From Fusarium oxysporum f. sp. lycopersici 4287 (Eukaryota; Ascomycota; Sordariomycetes; Hypocreales; Nectriaceae): 64,000 nucleotides of DNA. Shown here in pieces: positions 20,916-32,050 of this stretch. The position numbers and the translations under genes are program-made. The notes under the pieces are model-generated. The model saw only the letters and a program-made list of their open reading frames with translations, was not told where the DNA came from and did no database searches. Location of the stretch: the NCBI RefSeq assembly GCF_000149955.1, contig NC_030994.1:248001-312000 (forward strand). The letters are read 5' to 3'. The stretch's first letter is position 1; every line of letters starts with the position of its first letter.

Positions 20916-22175
20916 GATTGCGATGAAACGGGAATATGGGATGTCACCTTGGGGGAGAGAAGCTCTGAGAACACAAGTCTGTGCGGGAACTTGGGTACTT
21001 TTTGTTGATGGGCAAGATCGTCCTGTGCAGAAGCGGCTGAGGAATTGGCGGGTTCGTGCGTCCCTGGTTCTTGGGGGAAAATCACGCAGATGGAGTCGAA
21101 TGCTTGGGGGGAAGGGGGGATGCGATTGGTTCGTCAGATGGGCTGGAGGTTGGATTTGGTAAGGAATTCATGGCATTACTCGATTATGCACGTTGGTTGA
21201 TCCTGCATAGATGATCTTGATCGTTTTCGGCCATGACCCCGGGATTAACATGGTTCATTACGCGGGTGAGCAGGCAAGGCCCAAGGTAAAGACGGTAAGC
21301 ATCCAGGCAGACAGTATGAAGTCCGATGTGTGATACGGAGAACATCAGTTGGTGTAGGTTATCTGATCGACAATGCTCTGACAGCTTCACAATCGGGGCA
21401 CCAGTTTACTTCCATCATGTCTTAGATTGACGAGATGTCAGTGCTAAATCAAGCTTAAGATCAATCGATGTCATGCTTCTGACCCTAAAAGCTAGCTCGA
21501 TGTCTGCGTTGACAATGGATTAACGAGACTCTAAATAGATACGACCCAAATCTCGGTGTACCCAAGACGAAAGTTTTCAGGGGAACCATTGTTCCCTCAA
21601 TCAGCGGCACATGCGAACGACTCTGCATTCTGCAACCCTCAGGGGATATTATCCGAGCGTTACATCGGCAGTTGGGGATGACGGTTCGCAATCAACCGTA
21701 AAAGGCGGGGATTCATGACGATCTCTGATCTCGAGTCATGACCCTTGTTCACAGCCCGTTACAGCGCGGAATTACCGTGAGAACAGACCAGCCAAAAACT
21801 GTGTTTTCTTCAAGTCTAGACTCGTTATGGAAGGCCGGCATAACTAATTCTCTCTACCCGGACGGCCCGTCAAGTTTGACGTTTTATTTTTTCCATCTAA
21901 TCTCGCCTGACGTTTCCCCAATAATTAAGGTTCAACCCCAGCAACGTCTTTGTCGTCTCTTTTCTCACTGGATGCTGTGCCCCTTTGCGTAGTGATCACC
22001 AAATCACGTTCAGATGTATATCAGTAGAGGATGTGACTGTAGAGATTTACACGATTTGATGCCCAAGTTGACACCTAACGATTTTGCGTCTCATTATTTT
22101 GCATTTCATCCCGTCATGTCGTTCTGAGTTAAACTGCGCGAGAATAAACTCTCGGCCGATTGAAAGTTTGCTACA
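20916..22175. other. Divergent intergenic region, no gene seen
   Basis: About 1.26 kb separates the FAD oxidase start from the seven-helix membrane protein start. The genes diverge, so both promoters lie here. A run rich in G (about 21100-21120) precedes otherwise unremarkable sequence, and no coding or RNA gene is supported. Confidence 0.4.
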
Positions 22176-23504
22176 ATGTCGTTTCCTGTCGTCAATGGTG
22201 TTGAGGTTGCAGTGCCGCCCCCAACGGGGTACAGAGTTGACTTTGAGAACCCGGAGACTGATGCGTCGATGGTGAGGAATGCGTATTGGATTTTTGGACT
22301 GGAGTTTGCGATAGCGACGGCATTTTTGGGGCAGCGGATGTATACGAATGCAGTGATTTTGCGAAAGTTCTTGATTGACGATTGTAAGTTGTGCTTTTAC
22401 GTGCGTGGGCTCATACTAATTGCTTGCAGATTTAATTCTTTTCGCTTGGGTACGAGAACCAGTCCGCCTCAATGACACTGACTAACCATTTAGGTCCTTT
22501 CTATTGCGGCTCAATCATGTCTGCTCAATGCATACAGTCGCAAACTACTCGGCGTCCATGCATGGGAGATGCCAATCGACAGCAACACCGAGGCTAACCT
22601 ACTCGTTATGTGTACAACACTGACGTACATCCCGACGACAATCCTCTCGAAGCTGACGCTCTGCTTCTTCTACTACCGCCTCTCGCCGTCTCTATGGTAT
22701 CAATACTCGGTCTACTTCACCGGTTTCCTCTGCAGTGCTAGTCTCGTCGGCATCTGGTTCAGTGTTCTGTTTGCATGCAAGCCTATTGCTGCAGGATGGG
22801 ATGTGAGGATGTCGGTTGGAGCTACTTGCATCAACCGTCCTCCCATTTATATCACCCAGGCTGCCTTTGGTTGCATCACTGATGTGATGCTGCTGGTGTT
22901 ACCCATTCCAACTGTCATCGGTCTACAAATGTCTACTCGACAGAAGCTTGGTCTTGTCGGACTATTCGCTATCGGTTCCATCACTCTCATCACGTCCATT
23001 GTCCGACTGGTCCTCCTGCTGCCGAGCTTGTCAAATCCCGATCAAAGCTGGTCATTGGCAGAAGGTTGCCTTTGGGTGTAAGTCCTCAATCTTCTTTCAT
23101 GTAATCCAGCTGACCCAGACAGCATCATTGAAGCCAACCTTCTCATTATGTGCGGCTCCCTCCCAACACTTCGTGTCTTTCTCAAGAACGTCGCCCCTAG
23201 AGTTCTCGGCGACAAAAGTACACGAAAAGGCAGCGAAGAACAAAGTGGAAGCGCCAACTTTGGTCTCCATACCTTTGGTGGTTCAAATGGTCCACGACGC
23301 AAGTTTGATACGCTCGTGGAGCTGGAGCATGATACTCACTTCAATAGAGCAAGCCTGCGACCTGAAGGCATGGGTAAAACGGATGTGAATATTTATAGTG
23401 GACGGTCGGATGAGTCTTTGGAGAATAACGCAACGGGGGATAATGATAGTGAGGACGGGATACTGCAGACGCGCACTACGACTGTTCAGTACACGAATAT
23501 GTAA
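22176..23504 (+). CDS. Seven-helix membrane protein (fungal 'rhodopsin' domain, PTH11-related)
   Basis: Exons 22176-22383, 22430-22449, 22494-23077 and 23123-23504 join in phase into 397 residues. The core has seven hydrophobic segments, starting with NAYWIFGLEFAIATAFLGQR and including the family-typical stretch ending in IPTVIGLQMSTRQKLGLVGLF, with a Cys pair in the second extracellular loop (C...WDVRMSVGATCINR). This is the fungal integral-membrane 'rhodopsin domain' family (PF20684), related to PTH11-like receptors but lacking the N-terminal CFEM domain. The last 110 residues are a hydrophilic, Ser- and acid-rich cytoplasmic tail. These proteins are proposed surface sensors in plant-associated fungi, but few have known ligands. 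A 20-nt second exon is unusual but fits phase and splice sites. Confidence 0.85.
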
Positions 23505-23795
23505 CTTACGATGGATGAAAACTGTAATAATAATTGAATTGGACCCCGCCATGAGGAGGTTTAGCTTTCTAGCCACCAGCGATGGCGAAGAGTATATTGC
23601 CCAAATGTGTTAACTTGTGTTCTTTACCTTTGCGTTGGGGCTGAAGCCTCTCAATCCCTGGTCTATTTGGCTTATCTGCGTCAGTCCTTATCTGGTCGGC
23701 GGCTCGACCTTAAATTAGCAACGTGAAGCGGGGTTCAGAAGCTGAGACAACAACTTAGCTTCGACAATTCCTTACGGGACAAATATTAAATCAAC

Positions 23796-25115
23796 ATGTC
23801 AAACACGCGTATTGAGATCGACCCTGAGGGTGATACTCTCATAATCCTTCCAGTCAAGCCTGCTTCTACTCAATCTGAAGGCCCAGACCATCCTATTGAG
23901 AAGCACTTTCTCTGTTCCAAGAAACACCTGACCCTTGCCTCTCGTCGGGCAGCAAAGCTCTTCTCAAGCCAGTTCAAGGAGGCTTCGGTCGAATCTGATG
24001 GTCTTTATCACTGGAAGTTTGAAGGTATCTTTAACGCTGAAGCATTTGAGCTTGTCTTGAAGATCATCCATGGCAAAACACGTGATGTCCCCCGCAATGT
24101 CAAGCTGGATCTATTAGCCGACATTGCGACGATCGTCGACGATCTAGAGTGCCATGAGGCTGTGGCGTTCTTCAGCACGAACTGGCTCTTGGGATGGCCA
24201 GTTGGATGGCCCAGCACTGAAGAGTTGAGGGACAAGCCATTGGCTCAGCTGATCCTAGCATCGTTCGTCTTTGAGCACGCATCGCTTTTCAAGACCTCCA
24301 CCAAAATGGCTATAAGACACAACATCGATGTCATATCCACGTATGAATTGCCGATCCGAGCAGATGTTTCTGGTACGTTGGATAGTATAAATGAATGACA
24401 TCAACTGACGATTCAAGATAAAATCGAAAGCACTAGAATCGACATTATGCAGCGTCTTATTGATAGGCTAGATAAACTTCAGACTAAGATCCTTGCAGAC
24501 AAAGTGGGCTGCAATGAAGCATGCCGAGCTATGCTACTGGGAAGTTTGCTACAAGCGATGAAGAAGTTGGAACTCTACCCTCGCCCTTCGTCGCCATTCC
24601 CTAAGCTATCCCTCGACAATCTTCTCGCATCGTTGGCAAAGGTGCAGTCACCAGCCTATTTTGGCCCAAAAAGCCAGGGTCTCGTCCTGAATTCCTCTGG
24701 AAAATGGAATCTTGAGACTACGCCGCTCGTGGCTGGAGGTCTTTTTGGGAACCGATCTGATCAAAGTGGCCCCACTCAGTCTCCAGCTTCTGGTGGCCTT
24801 TTTGGCAACAGTCCTGATCCTCAGAGCACTAATACAACCCAAGATACTCGCAAGTTCGGTGGCATTCCTCAGACTCCCAGCAGTCCCTTTGGGACTCCTT
24901 TTTCTCAGAGTAGTAACATTCCTCGAGAGACAATTGGTTTGTTTGGTAACAAGGCTAGCTCCAGTGTTGTAAAACCCCCACTGGTCGAGAGCGAAGAACA
25001 GCCAGCGACTCTTGTTAAGCACAACTGTCGCTTGAAGGGGCTTATTGATCCCTTGATAAATGCAGCTGAAAAGGAAATCACAGGGCTGAAACTTGCAGAC
25101 TTTCCTCGACCGTAG
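23796..25115 (+). CDS. BTB/POZ-like protein with nucleoporin-type GLFG repeats
   Basis: Two exons (23796-24372 and 24418-25115) give 424 residues. The N-terminal 110 residues look like a fungal BTB/POZ domain: KHFLCSKKHLTLASRRAAKLF, then a helix pair with AFELVLKIIHGKTRDVP. The following segment has the conserved 'WLLGWPVGW' and helical run seen in many fungal BTB proteins. The C-terminal 170 residues are low in order and carry three GLFG motifs (GGLFGN twice, IGLFGN once) and additional FG pairs, spaced by Ser/Thr/Gln/Pro, like GLFG nucleoporins. A short conserved-looking end (GLIDPLINAAEKEITGLKL) follows. BTB domains dimerise or recruit Cullin-3, while FG repeats bind transport receptors. 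This pairing is not a familiar architecture to me. It could be a nuclear-pore-associated adaptor, but this is inference. Confidence 0.75.
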
Positions 25116-25347
25116 TGGTATAATAGCTATGCAGAGAGGGTCGATAGGGGCAATCCATATTATTTAGCCTCTGGCTCGTGACGAATTCTAGTTGATGTTA
25201 ATATCTTTCTAAAACTCCCTGCTAGAGACTCTGTTTCACCAAGGATGGGGCGAATTATGGCCATAAGCTGATGTTAATCGTGCACCTATCTCGTCCATGA
25301 CTTCTGTATTAGAAGATGAGTATAGTCCGTATAAAGAACTATCAACT

Positions 25348-26847
25348 TTACATAAATGCAGCCCCATCCCTGTCAAGAGCCCAATCAACTAAAAGCTCAG
25401 CATTATCTTCAATCTCCTCCCTAAAACCCAGCAACCACCTCCATTTACTTTCGATAGCATCAGACTGACGGACCCATTCGTCGTAAACACCATCAAGAAA
25501 CCGGTGGTGCGAATTCTCAGCATCAATCTCTTTCGCCTTATCCACCAGATCTTTCCATTGTCTGCGACGAGTGTGGATAAGGTCAAGATCTTCACGTAAT
25601 AAGCTCAAATTGTTGCCTGGGTTAAACGATAGCGTCTGCTCAACGAGGACTCTCCACTCCCCAGCCTCGATTTGTGGAAGGCGGCAGACCCGCGCGAAGA
25701 GATGGGAGTTGAATTGGTGGTACAGCTGTGATGAGAGGCCGGTAACCCTCTTGTTCAGGAGAGTCACAAACCATGTCTTCAAACTTTCAGCGAGTTTTCC
25801 ACGGCCTCTGGTGTCAACAAGGCATCTGTTGCAGCAGCCCTTGTCGTAATCTTGGCTTAACAACTCTGTTTCCCTGCATATACTGTGCCTCCATCCGGTA
25901 CATAGTCCTTCTGTTCGAAAAGACCGAATCTCTTGCCAGCGCTCGCATTTGCTGCACCGAGCCATGTACATGGAATACAGATATCCACTGACGCTGGGGT
26001 TTTCGACGGGCGGTTCCTTGCTTTTCAAGGTACTCAAGAATCCTGGGAAATGACGATCCAGCTCTGTCGCAAAAGAGACCCGCCGACTCGGGACGACGGG
26101 AAAGTTTCGACTGCCACGATCGCCCGCACACCGAGTGTAAGACAAGAAGCCTTTGCGGAATCGACACTCATTACACTTCCGAAGATACCTCTTCTTACCA
26201 CAGTCGTCGTTCTCAATCAATAGCGCGATTCTGTCGAACAGCTCCAGTTGTTCGTCATTGTCCATATCGCGAAAGTCTTTCTCAAACAACCTTTCAAACC
26301 CAACCAAATCTGACACGTTTAAATTGTCCAAGTGTTCAGCAGTATCCCCTTCGACGTCACACATAACGCCTTTAGTCACCGCGAAAAAGTACAGCTCGCG
26401 CCTGCTTTTCTCCAAACGATGTTCTTCAGAGCCGCGCATCAGTCGATGCTGAGACCGCCAGCAGAGGCGATGTTCCCAGGTAGTAATCATGCGAGCAGCA
26501 TCAGAGTTCGGGAGAGGCTTCCGGTAGCCCAGCCGCAGTAGGGATTGGTTGTCAAAGCATTTGTGGGAAAGAAGACGCAGACAATCTGTGCAAGCCCAAC
26601 GCATTGATTCCCAAGCTTCATCTTGCCAACCAGGTTTCAACTTGCTGTCCCTCGATCGAAAGATGAGAGTTGGACCGCCATGCTCATTTGACAACTCGAG
26701 TTGAAGAAGACGCTCGACTAGATTTTTTTTTTGCGGGTTTATAAGACGTCTGAAGTGCCTGCTGGATTGGCTCAATGAAATGAGGCCGATAGGGTCGAGG
26801 AGACGGATAACCTGGCATTGGATCTCGTTCGGAAAGTCAATAAACAT
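25348..26847 (-). CDS. F-box-like protein
   Basis: A single-exon gene of 499 residues. The first 40 residues form an F-box-type helix bundle (FIDFPNEIQCQVIRLLDPIG and LISLSQSSRHFRRLIN). F-box proteins recruit substrates to SCF ubiquitin ligases through Skp1. The middle contains many Cys and His pairs, for example CTDCLRLLSH and CNECRFRKGF, and later CSKCERWQEIRSF and CCNRCLVD, which could bind zinc. No leucine-rich or WD repeats are visible, so the substrate-binding part is of an unrecognised fungal type. It converges on the preceding BTB gene, and the two 3' ends are about 230 bp apart. Confidence 0.75.
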   Translation of the reverse strand: MFIDFPNEIQCQVIRLLDPIGLISLSQSSRHFRRLINPQKKNLVERLLQLELSNEHGGPTLIFRSRDSKLKPGWQDEAWESMRWACTDCLRLLSHKCFDNQSLLRLGYRKPLPNSDAARMITTWEHRLCWRSQHRLMRGSEEHRLEKSRRELYFFAVTKGVMCDVEGDTAEHLDNLNVSDLVGFERLFEKDFRDMDNDEQLELFDRIALLIENDDCGKKRYLRKCNECRFRKGFLSYTRCAGDRGSRNFPVVPSRRVSFATELDRHFPGFLSTLKSKEPPVENPSVSGYLYSMYMARCSKCERWQEIRSFRTEGLCTGWRHSICRETELLSQDYDKGCCNRCLVDTRGRGKLAESLKTWFVTLLNKRVTGLSSQLYHQFNSHLFARVCRLPQIEAGEWRVLVEQTLSFNPGNNLSLLREDLDLIHTRRRQWKDLVDKAKEIDAENSHHRFLDGVYDEWVRQSDAIESKWRWLLGFREEIEDNAELLVDWALDRDGAAFM

Positions 26848-27148
26848 GGTGACGAAGTATGTATCTAAATGTCTGAAGAATTAATTACTGGAGGCTTTTG
26901 GTCCATAGAGTGAAAGGTGTTATAGGTCTAGTATTATTAGGTTAATTCGACAGTGAGTTATATAATGAACAGCATTAACGAACATGGATGGCTGACTGAG
27001 GCTCAGTTTCCAATTATTGGTTTTAGGCAGCCAACCGTCTTAGCCTATTTTGGCAGGTAGGATCTTATTTACAGAGGTTTCTTAAGGCACCGATTCAATC
27101 TAGACAAGGGTTAATAGATGAAATACATAAGATTTAGCCTATTGCGTA

Positions 27149-27955
27149 TCACAGACTCTCGTTTACATTAACCTTTTCCCAAGATTCCCTACTAGAGACT
27201 CTCTCCCACCAAGAACCGATGTTTGCACGCTGCTCTGAGGCAGACCTGGTCAGCTTGGCGAAGCATTTGCATAGCCGGCATGTAGAGTATATCCATGACA
27301 GTAAACTCTGCACCGCCGAGATAGTCCTGAGTCGCAAGGATCTTGTCAAGGACGTCAAGCTTGGCGTGAAGCTCTGTAACCCTGGTCTGGGTAGCAATCT
27401 CATCCGAGAGATGCCCATGGCCCTGTAAATGTCAGTGAAAGTTACGTCAGACAATGCACCAAACCTACGGGTTGAAGAACTTGAGGTACAGAACTTGAAG
27501 CGCGGCGTCAAAGACTTGAGAGTATCCCACCGACGCAAACTTTTCGAAAAGAGCCCAGCCTTGAACATCGTCAACGGCTGGAAGAAGGTCATTGCCTTGA
27601 TCGCGGTACTTGGAGGAAAGATAGCGGGCGATTGCTCGGAATTCTGCGGCTAGTTGGATTATGGCTAGAGAAGAGTGGCTGCATAATCGTGTTCCAGCCA
27701 GTAAGTGCATACCATATAGACGGAGTGAACCATCTTCGAGAGCAGGAATTTGGCCAAACAGCATCATTTCCTCATAAGGAGGTTTCTAACAACAATTTTC
27801 AGATCAAGAAAGCTGTAGAAGAAAAGAAGTACCTTTTGTTCTCCGGCAATGAAGTTCACATTTATAAACTCATAGTCGATGCCTTTCTCTGCCAAGACGA
27901 GCAGAACGCGTCGGGTACATAATGAAGCCGGATGACCATAGAGCTTGATAGCCAT
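27149..27955 (-). CDS. Glutathione S-transferase-like gene, last exon frame inconsistent
   Basis: Exons 27955-27833, 27785-27713 and 27643-27469 join in phase to give a thioredoxin-fold N-terminal half: [19 protein letters not shown], then [11 protein letters not shown] and [19 protein letters not shown]. This is a phi/theta-like GST that would conjugate glutathione to electrophiles. The last exon (27422-27149) contains expected GST text in two different frames: [20 protein letters not shown] in one and [17 protein letters not shown] in another. The splice from exon 3 enters the second frame. A pair of compensating 1-nt indels in this exon (near 27420 and 27260) would explain this. The gene may be a young pseudogene, or the bases may be miscalled. 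Confidence 0.6.
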
Positions 27956-28708
27956 GATGAATTTGGAAATAGTAGTTACTCTTTCTGTCCTGGAGAAACG
28001 CTTTGGAACTGTAGAAGTGAAGCTATAACTCCAGGTCTGGCATTTTTATGTCTTCGATATGGCTGATCTCACTTGGTAGGGTGCTTCTTGTTTCTACAAA
28101 TTCAAGCTGACAAACCTGTGAACAACGAAAAGCGAATGCTCGGGGTTAAGGTCGGCATTAGTCTCAGTGATTGCTAATGGAAGAGTCTAAGATAGCTTGT
28201 CGATGGCTGTATTTACAATCACAGACATTAACTTTGTCCGGCCATGTCTATGCTCAAATGCTCAGGTGTCTGTTATTCCTCGTTTTTAAGGTATAAAGTA
28301 CGTGCTGCAATGGTTACGAAGAGGTTAATAGTAATTAAAAAGTCTTGATAAGAAGAAGTTCTTCAGGCTATGTAGTAGATAAATAGCCTTAGGCTGGAAA
28401 GTTCTATCATTCAACATCTACGTGCTTACCTTTGTTGACCACAGGCCCCCGTTTTAAACAATACGCATCAACACAGCCAGTGGAATACTAACAATTTACA
28501 AATTAAGAAGAGATGTTTACTTCTATCACTATACCACTGGGCAAGCAGGTGATAGTTGGGCGGTCTTCCCTAGATCACCGCAGGTAGCTAATAACAACTC
28601 CATCCAGGTGAGCTAATTCTTTAATAACAGAATTCTATTCTATTCTTCTATGTAACTATACTTGTTTTGAGAACCTCGTCTATCAGGTCTTAGATTGTCT
28701 GTCAAGAT
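27956..28708. other. Intergenic region, no gene seen
   Basis: About 750 bases, rather AT-rich, between the GST-like gene start and the end of the NmrA-like gene. No coding region can be supported. Confidence 0.4.
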
Positions 28709-29629
28709 CTAGATATCGGGATTTTGTCGGAGGAACTCTTCCATCGAAGTAGTCTTGACTTTCAGTTTCTCGTTGTCAAGGTTCTTGAGTGAATAAGTCC
28801 CGTCCAGTTGGAATAGCTGGTAGAAAAGGCCAATGAAGCCATAGTAGTCGTTATATGGCTTTTGCTCTCTCATGCTGTAGGCAAGTTTCCTGAGATCATC
28901 AAGAGAACCCCGCTCCTTGAAGGTGATTTCAATACCTCTGACTTCTTTGTAGATCTTTGCAAGTTCGCGGGGCGAATAGGCACCAGAGTGTAATTCCCAA
29001 AATCCTCCCTCAGGCGCGTCGTCACGCTCAATGACGGCGGCGGAGAGTTCGGCTGCGTCCTTCTCCGTGGTCAAGTCCCACTTCTCGTGGCCAGTTCCCC
29101 AGATATCTACAGTTTTGTTCTCTGGGTCCCATGGACCGTTGTAGGCAGGAGAGAAGTTTCCGTGACCAGGAACAGAAAAGTATACCTCGGTCAGACCACC
29201 AGTCAAGAGCCAGATGGGCTTGATGGTTGAGGTCAGCTTGGCCTGTTGATAAAAGGCGATGCAAGCATCATAACTCTGATGCATGCCAAGTTGAAGCTCT
29301 CTCCAGTCACAGTTCCAGCTTGCAGCAAGAAAGCGACTGATGCCAGCTCGCTCGGCGGCGCGCAGGAGGAGTAGCTGGGCATCGAGGTGCATCACCGGAG
29401 TTCCTGCGTAGGCACAGATGACAGCATCAACCCCATTGCAGGCTCGATCCAAAGCATCAACATCCCAATAATTCTGGATCTTAGCAAAACTCTCAAGCTT
29501 CGAGCGCTGCTCCTCTGTGAGCTTATCGGGAGATCGACCAAGACCTCGGACCTTGTGCCCACGAGAGGAGAGGCTCTCAATCAAATGTAGGCCAAGATTG
29601 CCAGTGACACCAGTGACGAGGACAAGCAT
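28709..29629 (-). CDS. NmrA-like / isoflavone-reductase-like NAD(P)-binding protein
   Basis: A 306-residue protein. I choose the ATG at 29629 because it starts directly with the dinucleotide-binding strand MLVLVTGVTGNLGLHLIESL (TGxxGxxG). An ATG further upstream in the same frame would add 27 residues that look like non-coding sequence. The rest has the NmrA/atypical SDR pattern: the basic GLGRSPDKL after strand 2, then DAVICAYAGTP and, lower down, a variable C-terminal half. These proteins are either NAD(P)H-dependent reductases acting on small aromatic compounds or redox-sensing regulators. The neighbouring SRPBCC gene is divergent, which hints at a shared small-molecule task, but no pathway can be named. 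Confidence 0.82.
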   Translation of the reverse strand: MLVLVTGVTGNLGLHLIESLSSRGHKVRGLGRSPDKLTEEQRSKLESFAKIQNYWDVDALDRACNGVDAVICAYAGTPVMHLDAQLLLLRAAERAGISRFLAASWNCDWRELQLGMHQSYDACIAFYQQAKLTSTIKPIWLLTGGLTEVYFSVPGHGNFSPAYNGPWDPENKTVDIWGTGHEKWDLTTEKDAAELSAAVIERDDAPEGGFWELHSGAYSPRELAKIYKEVRGIEITFKERGSLDDLRKLAYSMREQKPYNDYYGFIGLFYQLFQLDGTYSLKNLDNEKLKVKTTSMEEFLRQNPDI

Positions 29630-30390
29630 AGTGGGAAGTTGAATGGCTGAGAAAGGGGATGAGAATAATGTGATAGGGATACTGGTAAAGTGATGATGAG
29701 ATGGTAGCAAGATAATTGCTATCTCATTTATAGGTCATCTTCTTGTAGTTGCCCAACGTGTATGTGTGCTGGATCGGCTTTAACTATTAACATTCATCCA
29801 TCTCCGACATCTAGGATCATAGTGGTCGTCAACATCCACGAAATTTCAAACCAATTCATCGCTTGAAACAACGTACTGGGGCTTCCAAAATGGGCTAGCA
29901 GTTCCGGACTGAAGTCACTATGAAGCTGACAAATGAAGCATTTAAAAACTCTCGGCCAATTATTGCTAACTTCTCGGTAGTTTGGGTTGACAATTGACCG
30001 CTTAGTCATGACCTTGCTAGTTATTGAGAATGAATGGTGCTCTTTTTCTTGTCATAACCCCAGTATTGTTTCAAGAGGCGCCATCCTCGGAGCCGGAGAA
30101 GCTCATAATTGCGAGATAGTTGGAATCAACTCCATATGCTAACATCATCTGTCTTGGCACGTAATTAGCGGTTTCTTCTGGTTCTGGTGGCTTCTATAAG
30201 GAAGACATCTTAGTCATGGGGATTTAACACGACAGGTATGATGACCAAGTGGGCACTCACGGAGACGACTGTCAGTCCAAGAATAAACATACATAAGCCA
30301 CCTCATGATCGAAGTCAGCGATCTGAGAAAGCACTCCAACCGTCATCTTTGCATACAATTCAATTATCTATTCTCTCCAACTTCACAACC

Positions 30391-30855
30391 ATGTCCCAAA
30401 CCCAAGAGCTCGTCCCATACACTACTGTCACTCGCGACATCTACGCACCCATCGGCGAAGTCTGGGGTATCTTGGGAGGATTTGGGGCTGAGAAGGCCTG
30501 GTATCCGGGATGCATCAAGCTCAGTCTAGAGGGCTTTGGCATCGGCAGCATCCGTAGATTCAGCTACGAGTATCCTGAAGGGCCACAAAAGGGGCAGCGC
30601 TACGAGTTCTCAGAAGAGATGACTGAAGTCGACGCTTCGAACCACTCAATGACATTTAGAGTCCGAAGGCCCGATTACCCTGACATGGTCGCGTTCGGAA
30701 CAACCGCGTTGGAATACCTTGGCCCTAACAAGACCCGCTTCATTTGGAGCTCCAAGGGGAGCCCACTGCCGGAAGAGTATCAGCAAGTCTTGAACAAGGA
30801 CCTCGAATCTCGATTCGCCGGACTCATTGCGGCAATTGCAAAGCAGGTGGAATGA
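30391..30855 (+). CDS. SRPBCC (Bet v 1 / polyketide cyclase-like) family protein
   Basis: A 154-residue single-exon protein. I prefer the ATG at 30391 (accatgtcc) because the domain starts at once; an in-frame ATG at 30238 would add 51 residues without domain character. The sequence has the START-like helix-grip pattern: a first strand (VTRDIYAPIGEVWGIL), a mid-region GFGIGSIRRFSY, and a final long helix LNKDLESRFAGLIAAIAKQ. Such proteins bind hydrophobic ligands in a deep pocket, and some are cyclases or hydratases. It lies divergent from the NmrA-like reductase. The ligand is unknown. Confidence 0.8.
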   Translation: MSQTQELVPYTTVTRDIYAPIGEVWGILGGFGAEKAWYPGCIKLSLEGFGIGSIRRFSYEYPEGPQKGQRYEFSEEMTEVDASNHSMTFRVRRPDYPDMVAFGTTALEYLGPNKTRFIWSSKGSPLPEEYQQVLNKDLESRFAGLIAAIAKQVE

Positions 30856-31944
30856 TGGTTGTTGGCCGAGTCGAACTCAGAATCGGTGTCATTGTATAGT
30901 CAGTGTGCTGGTTAAGTGTACTGAGATTGGCAGTTTGACCATGCTGGAGAGGGAGCCGTTGAAGCCCGTATGCTGTATGAAGTGGGCTGCAGTATTTGAA
31001 TAGACTATAAATGTGTATTGAGAAGCATTAACTGGGCGAACTATAAGAGTTATATCATTGCCGTACTATGACTAGATGTCAGATTATCAATATGAGACAG
31101 AAAATTAACATTCATCATGAAAACAAGTATAGAAATAGTTATGACTTCTAGCCAGTATGTGAACACTTAACAGACTCGACTTACGGCGCCTTGTCTTGCT
31201 GCACTCTCGATTCAATAACGGGATGGCAAGGCTAGCCACTTGATACCTATACCATTGCTCACCCACAACAAGCTAGGCGACTGATATATTTTATATAAGA
31301 AAGTTTCTTGCAGGAGGAACCTGCATCGTGGCGAATAATTGAGTTAAGCGTATCGGGTTATCGGACTCTATTGCTATCACAGCCTTTGAGATACACAAGT
31401 TCGTAATCAGGCCTAGGACAACCCACCATTATTAAATACATTTAAAATCCACAGGATCATTTACATTGCTGCATTTGTACTTCGAAGCTTCTACAGGTGG
31501 ATTAACCGCACTATTCGTCAGTTCAATGTCGTCCATGCTGATACATCACAGCCGTTCTGTGATCTGCTGCATTGGAACTCAGCAATATAACTAGACTCAA
31601 TCGTTCCGCTAATGCCAGCGTACAAAACATTGTGGATATCAAAAGTAGATGTAGTGCAATTAGCTTTTGCACATTCGTGTAGCACTGATTGATCGCCAGC
31701 GGTATCTGCAGGTCCGATGATCCCCCACTTCTCAAAGTGCGGGGATCCCAGTGTGGTCATACAAAACGCCTCAAGCCCTTCGTAGCTCTACAGTAAAACC
31801 TTGCACTGCCCCCAAAGTAAAAATGGCTCAGAAAGTAGGCATCATCTCTAATCCATTACCATTGGCATAATGATATGCCGAGCACCTATCGAATTTCCCT
31901 AGGCCGGGGCGGACAAAAGGAAGAAAGCCAGGTATAATGGATTA
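30856..31944. other. Intergenic region with one doubtful small ORF
   Basis: About 1.1 kb left of the transposon. The only candidate is a minus-strand frame at 31518-31760 of 80 residues with four Cys (one segment reads DQSVLHECAKANC) and no signal peptide. It may be a fragment of a larger vanished gene. I cannot support a function or a start. Confidence 0.25.
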
Positions 31945-31988
31945 ACGTGTATGATAAGCGAGTGTCACAGATAAGCGAGTGTCACAAA
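31945..31988 (+). repeat. Left 44-bp terminal inverted repeat
   Basis: This is identical to the reverse complement of 33761-33804. The 17-mer GATAAGCGAGTGTCACA occurs twice in tandem inside the repeat, starting at 31953 and 31970. The doubled motif is a candidate for two transposase-binding sites at each end. Confidence 0.95.
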
Positions 31989-32050
31989 AATCTCAACCTC
32001 TTGACTTTAAATCGCTTTAAAACCACCATAAACCATCTAATCAATTAAAA

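Noticed and set aside
31518..31760. Small Cys-containing minus-strand ORF as a secreted effector
   Set aside because: There is no signal peptide, only four Cys and no recognisable family. Listed only as a doubtful ORF in the intergenic entry.
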